NCBI GenBank assembly: GCA_945901125.1
Contig: CAMDKD010000003.1
Span: 62,001-126,000, forward strand
Length of the DNA: 64,000 nt
Reading direction: 5' to 3'
Source: Bordetella parapertussis
GTDB taxonomy: Bacteria; Pseudomonadota; Gammaproteobacteria; Burkholderiales; Burkholderiaceae_C
Below are positions 51,798 to 61,434 of the stretch, in pieces. The first letter of the stretch is position 1. Each line of letters begins with the position of its first letter. Made by a program: the position numbers and the translations under genes. The notes below the pieces were generated by a model. That model was not told the DNA's origin. It saw only the letters and a list, made by a program, of their open reading frames with translations, and searched no databases.

Positions 51798-52460
51798 TCA
51801 TGCAGCGGCCAGCATGCCTTTGTGTTCAATGAATTTAACCACCGTGTCCAGGCCGTTGAGGGTTTTCAGATTGGTCATGACAAAGGGTTTGAGTCCTTGC
51901 GGGCTGGCACGCATGCGCTCGGTGTCGGCTTTCATCACATCAAGGTTGGCACCGACATAAGGTGCCAGATCGGTTTTGTTGATGATGAACAAATCGCTCT
52001 TAGTGATGCCCGGGCCGCCTTTGCGTGGAATTTTTTCACCAGCCGCGACATCAATGACGTAAATCGTCAGGTCGCTCAATTCCGGGCTGAAGGTGGCGGC
52101 CAGGTTGTCGCCGCCGCTCTCTACAAACACCACATCGGCGTTCGGGAATTTTTCCAGCATACGGTCTATGGCTTCCAAATTGATAGACGCGTCTTCGCGT
52201 ATGGCGGTGTGCGGGCAGCCGCCAGTCTCCACGCCCATGATGCGCTCGGCAGGCAAGGCGCCGCTGATGGTCAGCAGCCGCTGGTCTTCCTTGGTGTAAA
52301 TGTCATTGGTGATGGCGATCAAATCGTATTTATCCCGCATGGCTTTGCACAGCATTTCCAGCAAGGTGGTTTTGCCGGAGCCGACCGGGCCGCCTATGCC
52401 GACGCGCAGGGGCGGAAGTTTTTTGCTGCGGTGAGGAATGTGGTGAAGTGGTGTGCTCAT
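51798..52460 (-). CDS. ureG: Urease accessory GTPase UreG
   Basis: GTPase delivering nickel to urease with UreE, UreF and UreD. P-loop GGPVGSGKTTLLEML, the metal-site region VETGGCPHTAIREDASIN, and the guanine-specificity motif NKTDLA are present. 220 residues. Its ATG overlaps the ureF stop. Confidence 0.97.
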   Translation of the reverse strand: MSTPLHHIPHRSKKLPPLRVGIGGPVGSGKTTLLEMLCKAMRDKYDLIAITNDIYTKEDQRLLTISGALPAERIMGVETGGCPHTAIREDASINLEAIDRMLEKFPNADVVFVESGGDNLAATFSPELSDLTIYVIDVAAGEKIPRKGGPGITKSDLFIINKTDLAPYVGANLDVMKADTERMRASPQGLKPFVMTNLKTLNGLDTVVKFIEHKGMLAAA

Positions 52461-53140
52461 GATCGGAACAGTCGGGAGTACTGGGTTTCGTGGCGCGCCG
52501 ACAAAATAGCTAAGCGCGGTGTAAAGGATTGTTGTTGATTGTCGGGTATGGACAAAGCATGCTCGACCGCAACAGGAATTTCAGCGCTTAGGGCGGCCAG
52601 CATGCGTTGGCCACTGAGTTGGCCCAGCGGCACAGATTTGATGCCGGCCTGCACCATGTTTTCCGCCCAACCGAACGCGCAAGCCAGCAGTCCCTCTCGC
52701 AGCGCAATGGTTTGCGTGTTCAAGGCCAGCGCAAACACCAACGGCCAGGTCGGTGGCAGGCTGTCACAGAACTGAATATCACCTTCATCTGCGGCCTGGT
52801 GATTGCGCAACCAAATTAAGAGCGAGCGGCCCATTTGTTCGGTTTGCAAACGCATCTCGAAGGTTTCACGGGTTTGCATCACCCAGTCGCTCAGTTGTTG
52901 CAATGCGGCTTTGTCTTGCATCTGCCAGGCCTTCATGGCTTGTGCCACCACCGGCAATTCACTGCGCGCTTGCACCAGATGCAACTGGTCAATCAACCAG
53001 TGTTGGGCCGAGCTTTCGTCAGTGACCAGACCGTGTTCGACCGCCGCTTCCATTCCCTCCGAGTAAGAGAAACCGCCCACTGGCAATGCAGGCGACGCCA
53101 GTTGCATCAGCCACAGCAAGCGGCTAGCCGGATTAGACAT
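52457..53140 (-). CDS. ureF: Urease accessory protein UreF
   Basis: All-helical nickel-insertion scaffold of 227 residues from ATG 53140 (MSNPASRLLWLMQLASPALPVGGFSYSEGME). The family stretch LPVGGFSYSEG and the terminal LAILSARHETQYSRLFRS are visible. An in-frame non-ATG extension to 53158 is not needed. Confidence 0.95.
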   Translation of the reverse strand: MSNPASRLLWLMQLASPALPVGGFSYSEGMEAAVEHGLVTDESSAQHWLIDQLHLVQARSELPVVAQAMKAWQMQDKAALQQLSDWVMQTRETFEMRLQTEQMGRSLLIWLRNHQAADEGDIQFCDSLPPTWPLVFALALNTQTIALREGLLACAFGWAENMVQAGIKSVPLGQLSGQRMLAALSAEIPVAVEHALSIPDNQQQSFTPRLAILSARHETQYSRLFRS

Positions 53141-53179
53141 ACTCACAGGTGACAACACGGCTGGATTCCAACGCGGACA

Positions 53180-53755
53180 TCAATGGTCGTGATCACAACC
53201 GGGACCGTGCACGTGTGCGTGTGGCGGCGCTTGTTCATGGGTATGACCGTGTTCATGCGCATGCCCGTGATCATGGTGGGCATGACCGGCGTGTGCTGCG
53301 TGTTCGCCGTAAGCGCCGTTTTCCGGCTCAAAGGATTCATCTACTGCGACGACTGTCATGTGCATATCGCGCAGCATGTCGGCCAGCACATGGTCGGGTT
53401 CGATTTTCAAATGATCGGCTTGCAGTTCAATAGGTACATGGCGGTTGCCCAAGTGGTAGGCGGCGCGGGTCAAATCGAACAAGCTGCCGTGGTCAGGGCA
53501 ATGGGTGATGCGTAACACCGGTTGCGGCGCGGCCAGCACTTTAAGTAATGAACCGTCTTCTCCCACCAGCACATCGCCGCCGCGCACCACTTGCCCGCGT
53601 TGCAGAAACACGCCGACACTGCGGCCGCCGGAGTCTGTGGTTTCGAAGCGGCTTTTCTGCCGCACATCCCAGTCCAGCGTGACCGAGGCTGCGCGTTTGA
53701 GCAAGGCATTGGCCAGACCGTGGCCTTGGCGTATGAGTTTGGAGTAATGAATCAT
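53180..53755 (-). CDS. ureE: Urease accessory nickel chaperone UreE
   Basis: 191 residues: N-terminal peptide-binding domain, C-terminal metal-binding domain (GNRHVPIELQADHLKIEPDHVLADMLRDM), then an extended His-rich tail of about 40 residues (HAAHAGHAHHDHGHAHEHGH) that should bind several nickel ions. It starts 74 bp after ureC; gap 53756-53829 is non-coding. Confidence 0.95.
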   Translation of the reverse strand: MIHYSKLIRQGHGLANALLKRAASVTLDWDVRQKSRFETTDSGGRSVGVFLQRGQVVRGGDVLVGEDGSLLKVLAAPQPVLRITHCPDHGSLFDLTRAAYHLGNRHVPIELQADHLKIEPDHVLADMLRDMHMTVVAVDESFEPENGAYGEHAAHAGHAHHDHGHAHEHGHTHEQAPPHAHVHGPGCDHDH

Positions 53756-53829
53756 GAGCTAATCTGAAGTTGCGTTTCAGTGATGCCGCTTGAGCAAAAC
53801 TGTAACGGTACCACCATTAACCACCTAGG

Positions 53830-55575
53830 CTAAAACAGGAAATAGCGCTGCGCCATCGGCAGCACGCTCGCCGGTTCACAGGTGAGCAGCAAACCGTCAG
53901 CACGCACCGCATAGGTTTGTGCATCGACTTCCATGCGCGGCGCATAGTCGTTGTGAACCATGTGACGCTTGCCTATGCCGCGAATGTTTTTCACGGCGCT
54001 CAAGGTCTTGTGCAAACCGAAACGCTCGCCCACACCGGCAGCCAGACCGGCTTGCGACACAAAGCTGAGCGACCCTCGGTGCAAGGCACCGCCGAAGGCG
54101 CCGAACATGGGCCGGTAATGCACAGGTTGCGGTGTGGGAATAGAGGCGTTCGGGTCGCCCATGGCGGCCATGGCGATGAAGCCGCCTTTCATGATGATGA
54201 AGGGTTTGACACCAAAGAACGCCGGTTTCCACAACACCAGATCGGCCCATTTGCCTACCTCTATGCTGCCGACCTCGTGACTGATGCCGTGCGCAATCGC
54301 CGGGTTGATGGCTAGTTTGGCGACATAGCGTTTGACACGCGCGTTGTCATGCCGGTCGCTGTCGCCGGGTAGTTGGCCGCGCTGCTGTTTCATTTTGTGT
54401 GCGGTCTGCCAGCAACGCATGATCACTTCGCCGACGCGGCCCATGGCTTGGCTGTCCGAGCTGAACATGCTGATGGCACCTAGGTCGTGCAGTATGTCTT
54501 CTGCTGCAATCGTTTCGCGCCGGATACGGCTTTCTGCAAACGCCAAGTCTTCGGCAATCGACGGGTCAAGGTGATGGCACACCATCAGCATGTCGACGTG
54601 TTCATCCAAAGTGTTGATGGTGTAGGGGCGTGTCGGGTTGGTCGAAGACGGCAGCACATTGGCTTCGCCTACCACTTTCAAAATATCCGGTGCATGACCG
54701 CCGCCCGCGCCCTCGGTGTGGAAAGTGTGAATGGTGCGGCCCTTGAATGCAGCGATGGTGTCTTCGACAAAACCGGATTCATTCAAGGTGTCGGTGTGGA
54801 TCGCGACTTGCGTGTCTGTGTCTTCGGCCACGTTCAAACAGTTGTCAATGGCTGCGGGCGTGGTGCCCCAGTCTTCGTGCAATTTGAGGCCTATGGCGCC
54901 TGCGTTGATTTGCTCGTGCAATGCGTTCGGCAGCGATGCATTGCCTTTGCCCAGAAAACCCAGGTTCATGGGGAATGCATCAGCAGCTTGCAGCATGCGC
55001 TCCAAGTTCCAAGGCCCGGGCGTGCAAGTGGTGGCGAACGTGCCTGTGGCAGGCCCTGTGCCACCGCCTAGCATGGTGGTCACACCACTTGCCAAGGCTT
55101 CTTCAATTTGCTGGGGCGCGATGAAATGGATGTGCGTGTCAATCGCACCGGCGGTGACGATCATGCCTTCGCAGGAAATGATTTCAGTGCCGGGTCCGAT
55201 GACGATATCTACGCCGGGTTGGGTGTCGGGATTGCCTGCTTTACCGATGGCGGCAATGCGTGAATTTTTGATGCCGATATCGGCTTTGACAATGCCCCAG
55301 TGGTCGATGATGAGCGCGTTGGTCAGCACCGCGTCCATGGCACCACCGGCTTGTGCGCCGGTGCCAAGCGGGCCGTTGCGGGTGCGTTGCGACTGGGCCA
55401 TGCCGTCACGTATGGTTTTGCCGCCGCCGAATTTCACTTCCTCGCCATAGCCGCCTGCACGCAAGGTGTAATCATCTTCAACTTGAATGATCAAATCTGT
55501 GTCTGCCAGTCGCACACGGTCGCCAACTGTCGGGCCGTACATTTCCGCATAAGCGCGTTTTTCTATTTGTGCCAT
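53830..55575 (-). CDS. ureC: Urease alpha subunit
   Basis: Catalytic subunit hydrolysing urea to ammonia and carbamate. The carbamylated nickel-bridging lysine lies in GLKLHEDWG, nickel ligands in DTHIHFIAP and in HTDTLNE/TFHTEGAGGGHAPD, and the mobile-flap sequence is MVCHHLDPSIAEDLAFAESRIR. 581 residues, full length. ATG 55575 overlaps the ureB stop (TGATG). Confidence 0.98.
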   Translation of the reverse strand: MAQIEKRAYAEMYGPTVGDRVRLADTDLIIQVEDDYTLRAGGYGEEVKFGGGKTIRDGMAQSQRTRNGPLGTGAQAGGAMDAVLTNALIIDHWGIVKADIGIKNSRIAAIGKAGNPDTQPGVDIVIGPGTEIISCEGMIVTAGAIDTHIHFIAPQQIEEALASGVTTMLGGGTGPATGTFATTCTPGPWNLERMLQAADAFPMNLGFLGKGNASLPNALHEQINAGAIGLKLHEDWGTTPAAIDNCLNVAEDTDTQVAIHTDTLNESGFVEDTIAAFKGRTIHTFHTEGAGGGHAPDILKVVGEANVLPSSTNPTRPYTINTLDEHVDMLMVCHHLDPSIAEDLAFAESRIRRETIAAEDILHDLGAISMFSSDSQAMGRVGEVIMRCWQTAHKMKQQRGQLPGDSDRHDNARVKRYVAKLAINPAIAHGISHEVGSIEVGKWADLVLWKPAFFGVKPFIIMKGGFIAMAAMGDPNASIPTPQPVHYRPMFGAFGGALHRGSLSFVSQAGLAAGVGERFGLHKTLSAVKNIRGIGKRHMVHNDYAPRMEVDAQTYAVRADGLLLTCEPASVLPMAQRYFLF

Positions 55576-55901
55576 CACTTGGCCCCTTTCAATGCGCCTT
55601 GTACATCGCCGCGAAATCCGTAAATCTGCCGGTCACCAGCGTAGTCCACCAATTCAACCGTGCGCTCCTGCCCGGGTTCGAACCTGACAGCCGTGCCGGA
55701 GGCGATATTCAGGCGCATACCGGTGGCCTGTTCACGATCGAAATGCAAACCGTGGTTGGTTTCGGCAAAGTGGTAGTGCGATCCCACTTGTATAGGCCGG
55801 TCACCGGCGTTTTTCACCAGCAGCGTGCAAGTGCGTCTGTTTGTGTTCAAGGCATGCTGACCCGCGTCAATGAACATTTCGCCAGGAATCATGCGGCTCA
55901 T
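55575..55901 (-). CDS. ureB: Urease beta subunit
   Basis: 108 residues with the typical MIPGEMF start nearby, TLLVKNAGDRPIQVGSHYHFAETNHGLHFDRE and GFRGDVQGALKG. ATG 55901 is chosen because it overlaps the stop of the preceding 53-residue gene (ATGA); ATG 55892 is the alternative. Confidence 0.96.
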   Translation of the reverse strand: MSRMIPGEMFIDAGQHALNTNRRTCTLLVKNAGDRPIQVGSHYHFAETNHGLHFDREQATGMRLNIASGTAVRFEPGQERTVELVDYAGDRQIYGFRGDVQGALKGAK

Positions 55902-56059
55902 TTGCGGGTTTCCCACCAGATACCGGCAAGCACAAAGGCGAGCAGGCAAAGGCCGATCAATTCAGCACCGTGAGAGTGCGGTGAAGCCTCGCCGTGGCCA
56001 GGGTGCGCCATGGCTTGGGTGCCGATCAACAAGCTGATAAAAAAGAGTTGTTTCAACAT
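55898..56059 (-). CDS. 53-residue His-rich membrane peptide inside the urease operon
   Basis: Begins MLKQLFFISLLIGTQAMAHP: a signal peptide (cleavage near AMA/HPG), a His-rich segment (HPGHGEASPHSHG) with five histidines, and one membrane helix (about 33-48) ending WWETRK. It lies between ureA and ureB and overlaps the ureB start by ATGA, so it is a coupled member of the operon. Not a known core urease protein. It could handle periplasmic nickel, by analogy with the His-rich start of HupE/UreJ permeases (inference). Confidence 0.7.
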   Translation of the reverse strand: MLKQLFFISLLIGTQAMAHPGHGEASPHSHGAELIGLCLLAFVLAGIWWETRK

Positions 56060-56084
56060 GATGGTGTCCTTAAAGTGCAAATCG

Positions 56085-56387
<303 letters not shown>

Positions 56388-56646
56388 AAGGTGATGCGCC
56401 AGTCAAATGAGGTCAGTAATTATTGACGCAATTTTTGAACCAGGCGCAGCTTGAATTTTTCGCTGTTTTATGCACCTGTTGCGTGCGCATTGCACTTCTC
56501 TGCTTAAATATGGTGCGAAAAAAGAAAATCAGCATTAAATTTTTAGCATTTTATATTTAATAAATTGCGGAAAATGAAATAATTTAAGGGTTTGTACGGA
56601 TTACGCATTGAATGCACGGTAATACGATGAAGCCTCACCTATTTCG

Positions 56647-56722
56647 AAAAATCGTCAAAAAGGCCGATTTTTTGGAGGAGCAAAAAAGCCCCATACGCGC
56701 TTGCCGCGCTATGGGGCTTTTT
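56647..56722 (+). promoter_or_regulatory. Two consecutive stem-loops in the urtA leader
   Basis: First stem AAAAATCG (56647-56654) with CGATTTTT (56665-56672). Second, strong stem AAAAAGCCCCATA (56683-56695) with TATGGGGCTTTTT (56710-56722), a terminator form. No plus-strand gene precedes them for several kilobases, so they probably belong to a urtA leader (attenuator) or end a small RNA. The AT-rich stretch 56388-56640 should hold the divergent promoters; I see no gene in it. Confidence 0.55.
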
Positions 56723-56771
56723 GCGTTTTGAGCGTCCATTTCCTTTGTGAATCACAGTTTAAGGAGTCAAC

Positions 56772-57962
56772 ATGAGTATGTCATCACGTCGTCGGTTTAT
56801 ACAAAAAGGCAGTACCTTGGTTGCTGCCACAGCGCTTCCTGGCGCCGCACTCTGGCCAGGTTTGAGCCTGGCTGCTGAAGAGGTCAAGTTGGGCTTGCTG
56901 CACTCCATGTCGGGCACGATCGCTTTGGCAGAAGCGGCTATCGTGGACGCGGAAAAAATGGCCATCGATGAAATCAATGCCGCTGGCGGCGTTCTGGGCA
57001 AAAAAATCGTGCCGGTTCTGGAAGATGGCGCAAGTGATTGGCCTACTTTTGCAGAAAAAGCCAAAAAATTGCTGCAACAGGACAAGGTGCCAGCCGTTAT
57101 CGGTTGCTACACATCAGCATCGCGCAAAGCCGTGTTGCCTGTGTTCAAGGCCAACAAGGGACTGCTGTACTACCCGACTTATTACGAAGGCCAGGAGGAA
57201 GATCCTCAGGTTATTTATACCTCACAGGAAGCCACGCAGTCAGTGGTCGCAGCCATGGAGTGGATGGCAAAACAGCAGGGTAAAACTTTCTTCTTTGTTG
57301 GGTCGGATTACATTTACCCGCGCACCTGCAACAAGATTGCCAAAGCAACTGCTACCCGCCTGGGTTCAAGTGTTGTCGGCGAAGAATATGCGCCGCTGGG
57401 TCATACAGAGTTCTCGTCCATCATCAACAAAATCAAGGCAGCCAAACCAGACTGGATTTATTCAACAGTGGTCGGTGGATCCAACGTTGCGTTCTACAAG
57501 CAATTAAAGGCGGCAGGCCTCGACGGAGCCAAGCAAAAGTTGTTGTCAACCGTGGTTTCAGAAAACGAAATCGACGGCATCGGCAAAGACAATGCGATTG
57601 GTTATTACGCCTGTATGGGTTATTTCCAAAGCATCAAGTCACCGGAAAACGAAAAATTTGTGGCCGCCATCAAAGCCAAGTACGGTAAGGACCGGGTGGT
57701 TGGCGATCCTATGGAATGCGGCTACAACGCAGTGTATTTGTGGAAACTGGCTGTAGAAAAAGCCAAGTCATTCGATGTGGCCAAGGTGATTGCTGCTTCA
57801 TCTGAAGTTGAATTCAAGGCACCTGAAGGGCTGGTGAGAATTCACAAAACCAACCATCACGTCTGGAAGAAAGTACGCATCGGACGGGCACGCGCAGACG
57901 GTCAGTTCGACATTGTTCATGAAAGTCAATTGACTGAACCGAACCCGTTCCCCAAGCTGTAA
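56772..57962 (+). CDS. urtA: Urea/short-chain amide ABC transporter, substrate-binding protein
   Basis: 396 residues with a Tat signal (SSRRRFIQKGSTLVAATALPG). UrtA-type stretches are GLLHSMSGTIALAEAAIVDAEKMAIDEINAAGG, VIGCYTSASRKAVLPVF, LLYYPTYYEGQEEDPQVIYT and GSDYIYPRTCN. It binds urea in the family; since amiE closes the same gene run, short-chain amides (FmdD-like) are an alternative ligand. AAGGAG precedes the ATG. Confidence 0.93.
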   Translation: MSMSSRRRFIQKGSTLVAATALPGAALWPGLSLAAEEVKLGLLHSMSGTIALAEAAIVDAEKMAIDEINAAGGVLGKKIVPVLEDGASDWPTFAEKAKKLLQQDKVPAVIGCYTSASRKAVLPVFKANKGLLYYPTYYEGQEEDPQVIYTSQEATQSVVAAMEWMAKQQGKTFFFVGSDYIYPRTCNKIAKATATRLGSSVVGEEYAPLGHTEFSSIINKIKAAKPDWIYSTVVGGSNVAFYKQLKAAGLDGAKQKLLSTVVSENEIDGIGKDNAIGYYACMGYFQSIKSPENEKFVAAIKAKYGKDRVVGDPMECGYNAVYLWKLAVEKAKSFDVAKVIAASSEVEFKAPEGLVRIHKTNHHVWKKVRIGRARADGQFDIVHESQLTEPNPFPKL

Positions 57963-58027
57963 TTTCTTTAAAGTGAAGTATTCGGACGGCCTGCCGGGTA
58001 ACCGGCGGGCTGCCGAGGAGAGTTTCT

Positions 58028-58930
58028 GTGAGCCTTGAAATATTCTGGATGCAACTTTTCAGCGGCGTCAGTTACACAGCAATATTGCTGCTGATGTCTT
58101 TGGGACTTGCCATTGTTTTTGGTTTGATGGGTGTCATCAACATGGCACACGGGGAGTTAATGGCCCTGGGAGCCTACGTCACCTTCATGGTGGCGAATGT
58201 GTTTTTAAAAATATTTCCTGATTCCATAGACATCTATATTCTTTTTGCCATACCGGCGGCTTTTCTGGTGACATTTTTTTTCGGTATGTTCTTAGAGTGG
58301 GCTGTCGTGCGCTGGTTTTATAACCGTCCGCTGGATACTTTGTTGGCTACCTGGGGTTTAAGTTTGATCCTGCAGCAAACTTATCGCACTGTATTCGGCC
58401 CTCAGGAAGTCACTATCCCGCTGGCGTCGTGGCTCGATGGTGCTATTGAGCCATTTACCGGTGTGCAACTTCCTTTGAATCGCATATTCATCATTGTGCT
58501 GACGTTGCTGGTTGCTATCGGTGTGTATTTGCTTTTTTTCAAAACTCGCATGGGTTTGCAGGTTCGAGCCATCACACAAAACCGTGCAATTTCTGAAACA
58601 GTAGGCATCAATACCCGCAAGGTCGACATGTATACCTTTGCCCTTGGCAGTGGTCTGGCAGGAATTGCGGGCAGTGTCTTCACCATGATTGGATCAACCA
58701 ATCCGGGTACCGGTCAACTCTATATCGTCGACACCTTCATTGTGGTTGTCTTCGGCGGTGTGGCCAGCATCATGGGTACTGCGCTGTCAAGTTTCATCAT
58801 TGCACAACTACAAACTACGTTTGAATTCATGACCACCAGTTCGTATGCCAAAGTCTTGTTGATGCTGATTGTGGTGATTATTCTGTACTTCCGTCCTAAT
58901 GGTTTGTTTTCTCCTAAAGTGAGGAGCTGA
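58028..58930 (+). CDS. urtB: Urea/amide ABC transporter permease UrtB
   Basis: LivH-type permease of 300 residues, about eight membrane helices, with MSLGLAIVFGLMGVINMAHGELMALGAYVTFM and the EAA-like region GMTKARMGLQVRAITQNRAISETVGINT (read LFFKTRMGLQVRAI). It starts with GTG at 58028 behind GAGGAGAG. Followed by urtC after one base. Confidence 0.94.
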   Translation: MSLEIFWMQLFSGVSYTAILLLMSLGLAIVFGLMGVINMAHGELMALGAYVTFMVANVFLKIFPDSIDIYILFAIPAAFLVTFFFGMFLEWAVVRWFYNRPLDTLLATWGLSLILQQTYRTVFGPQEVTIPLASWLDGAIEPFTGVQLPLNRIFIIVLTLLVAIGVYLLFFKTRMGLQVRAITQNRAISETVGINTRKVDMYTFALGSGLAGIAGSVFTMIGSTNPGTGQLYIVDTFIVVVFGGVASIMGTALSSFIIAQLQTTFEFMTTSSYAKVLLMLIVVIILYFRPNGLFSPKVRS

Positions 58931-58931
58931 T

Positions 58932-59981
58932 ATGCCAAAAGATTTTTTGCGTAAAAGCTGGTGGGTAAATTTCGCCATCATCTTTTGCTTTTTATTGCTG
59001 CTGCCGGTGATTTCACCGTCCTTCAGAGTTCCGCTATACGGAAAGTACCTTTCCTTTGCATTCGTCGCTCTGGGCATTGTTCTCAGTTGGGGGTATTGCG
59101 GCATTCTGAGCTTGGGGCAAGGCATCTTTTTCGGAATCGGGGCGTATTCACTGGCAATGTTCCTTAAGCTTGAAGCCTCCAGCCCGGAGTTACCGGATTT
59201 CATGGTGTGGAGCAGCGTTGAGCAATTACCGTTGGCTTGGGAGCCTTTTCACAGTCTTGCTTTCACCTTGATTTGCATACTGGTTCTGCCGGTGCTGCTT
59301 GCATTTCCGTTCACTTACATGATTTTCAAAAAACGGGTCAGTGGCGTTTATTTCTCAATTCTTACCCTGGCGCTTTCATTGACTTTGACGGTATTGATCA
59401 TCGGTAGTCAGGGCGGTACAGGTGGTGCCAATGGCATCACAGACTTCAGTACTTTGCAGGGATGGGATGTGGCATCGGACGAAGCGCGTATTCGCATGTA
59501 TTTTCTGATGCTGGGCTTGCTGGCGGTGTGTGCTGTGATTGTCCAATACCTGGTGTCTTCCCGGTACGGCAAAGTGTTGATTGCCATCAGGGACAGGGAA
59601 GACCGGGTGAGATTTTCAGGTTATGACACCGCCTGGATCAAGGCGGCCACTTTGTCTGTGTCTTGTGTGCTTGCTTCTATCGGCGGCGCCATGTTTGTGT
59701 TGTTCACAGGCTTGATTACTCCTCAATTGGTTGGTGCGGTGGCATCAGTTGAAATGATTGTTTATGCAGCATTTGGCGGCAGAACTTCAGTGCTTGGTGC
59801 GGTATTTGCAGCCTTTGCTGTCGGTTGGCTCAAATCCGCTTTGTCAGAAGAATTTCCACAAGGTTGGTTATTTTTTCTGGGAGGACTGTTCTTGCTTGTC
59901 ACTGCGGTTTTGCCGCAGGGACTGGCAGGTTTGACCGGGCTATTTGAAAGAAAGCCGGCAAATGAAAGTGATGCCAAATGA
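58932..59981 (+). CDS. urtC: Urea/amide ABC transporter permease UrtC
   Basis: LivM-type permease of 349 residues with about nine helices. Conserved stretches: LSWGYCGILSLGQGIFFGIGAYSLAMFLKLE, GGTGGANGITDF, and RDREDRVRFSGYDTAWIKAATLSVSCVLASIGGAMF. It overlaps urtD by four bases. Confidence 0.94.
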   Translation: MPKDFLRKSWWVNFAIIFCFLLLLPVISPSFRVPLYGKYLSFAFVALGIVLSWGYCGILSLGQGIFFGIGAYSLAMFLKLEASSPELPDFMVWSSVEQLPLAWEPFHSLAFTLICILVLPVLLAFPFTYMIFKKRVSGVYFSILTLALSLTLTVLIIGSQGGTGGANGITDFSTLQGWDVASDEARIRMYFLMLGLLAVCAVIVQYLVSSRYGKVLIAIRDREDRVRFSGYDTAWIKAATLSVSCVLASIGGAMFVLFTGLITPQLVGAVASVEMIVYAAFGGRTSVLGAVFAAFAVGWLKSALSEEFPQGWLFFLGGLFLLVTAVLPQGLAGLTGLFERKPANESDAK

Positions 59982-60715
59982 GTAAGCAAGCTCTTTTGGA
60001 GATCAACGATTTGCTGGTTGCCTTCGGCGGTTTTATCGCCATCGATCATGTCAGTTTGAGTGTGCTTCACGGTGAAATCCGTTGCATCATCGGTCCTAAC
60101 GGCGCAGGTAAAACCACATTACTCGATGCCATATGCGGCAAAACGCAGGCAAGTCAGGGAAGCATATTTTTTGCTGGTATCAGGATTGACAACGAAAGTG
60201 AGTTCAAAAGAACGCGACTGGGCATGGGTCGAAAGTTTCAAACGCCTTCGGTCTACGATGATTTGACGGTTTATCAAAATATTCAAATTTCAGTGCCCAA
60301 AGGCCAAAGCATGCTCTCGGCCATATTCAACCAAGACGATCAGTTTGATGACGAAATCCAGGCGGTTGCTGTTACAACCAATCTTGAGAATTTGCTCACT
60401 ACACAGGCCGGGACGCTGAGCCACGGGCAGAAGCAGTGGTTGGAAATTGCCATGCTGCTGGTGCAGCATCCTAAATTGCTGTTACTTGATGAGCCTGTGG
60501 CCGGCATGAGTTTGAAGGAGCGAGATCAGACTGTCGATCTCATTCAAAGAATTTCAGCCACTCAAGCTATTGTGGTGATTGAGCACGACATGGACTTTGT
60601 CAAAAAACTATCCGGCAATGTCACTGTATTGCACCAGGGCGCCATTTTGTGTGAAGGTTCCATAGAACAGGTTCAGATTGATCCGCGCGTGCGGGAAGTC
60701 TATTTAGGCGATTAG
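59978..60715 (+). CDS. urtD: Urea/amide ABC transporter ATPase UrtD
   Basis: LivG-type ATPase of 245 residues. Walker A GPNGAGKTTLLDA, signature LSHGQKQWLEIAMLL, Walker B LLLLDEPVAGMS, switch His in VVIEHDMDFV. All catalytic motifs are intact. Confidence 0.95.
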   Translation: MSKQALLEINDLLVAFGGFIAIDHVSLSVLHGEIRCIIGPNGAGKTTLLDAICGKTQASQGSIFFAGIRIDNESEFKRTRLGMGRKFQTPSVYDDLTVYQNIQISVPKGQSMLSAIFNQDDQFDDEIQAVAVTTNLENLLTTQAGTLSHGQKQWLEIAMLLVQHPKLLLLDEPVAGMSLKERDQTVDLIQRISATQAIVVIEHDMDFVKKLSGNVTVLHQGAILCEGSIEQVQIDPRVREVYLGD

Positions 60716-60718
60716 AAG

Positions 60719-61414
60719 ATGACTCTGCTCAAGACCACAGACTTAATGGCAGGCTATGGACAAAGTATTGTGCTGCACGGTGTTTCCTTTGAAATGAAGG
60801 CACACGAGGCAGTGGCTGTTGTTGGAAAAAACGGCATGTCCAAGTCAACTTTTTTTAAAACTTTGGTAGGTTTACTTCCGGCGCACTCCGGGCGTATCGA
60901 GTTCATGGGACAGGACATCACACAAATGCCCGTTTTTGAACGTGCCCGAATGGGTTTGGGCTATGTGCCTCAAGGACGTTTGTTATTTGCGCAATTGACC
61001 GTTGAAGAAAACCTGATGACGGCGCTGCAAACCGGTCGTTTGAAAAAAATTCCTGACCTGGTGTATGAATTATTTCCTGTGTTGTCGGAGATGAAAAATC
61101 GAAAAGCGGGGAATCTGTCCGGCGGTCAACAGCAGATGGTTGCAATCGGGCGGGCTTTGACAGCGGGGCCGGTTTTATTGATTCTTGATGAGCCTACCGA
61201 AGGCATACAACCTTCCATCATCAAGGAAATTGCTGCGGCACTTGTCAAGTTGCAACAAGCAACTGATTGCACCGTGCTTTTGTCTGAGCAGGTGCTGAGT
61301 TTTGCAACCAGCGTTGCTGACCGGTTAGTGGTTTTGGAGCGGGGCGCAGTGGTTCATAGCTGCGGCAAGGGGGCGGAAGACGTGGATGCCGTCAAGGCAT
61401 TTTTGACAATTTAA
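60719..61414 (+). CDS. urtE: Urea/amide ABC transporter ATPase UrtE, altered Walker A
   Basis: LivF-type ATPase of 231 residues. Signature NLSGGQQQMVAIGRAL and Walker B LLILDEPTEGIQP are normal. The P-loop reads GKNGMSKST: the glycine before the lysine (position 41) is serine (codon TCC at 60839-60841). With UrtD intact, the transporter may keep one canonical site. It starts three bases after urtD; amiE follows after 20. Confidence 0.93.
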   Translation: MTLLKTTDLMAGYGQSIVLHGVSFEMKAHEAVAVVGKNGMSKSTFFKTLVGLLPAHSGRIEFMGQDITQMPVFERARMGLGYVPQGRLLFAQLTVEENLMTALQTGRLKKIPDLVYELFPVLSEMKNRKAGNLSGGQQQMVAIGRALTAGPVLLILDEPTEGIQPSIIKEIAAALVKLQQATDCTVLLSEQVLSFATSVADRLVVLERGAVVHSCGKGAEDVDAVKAFLTI

Positions 61415-61434
61415 CAATTCACAGGAGAACTCAT

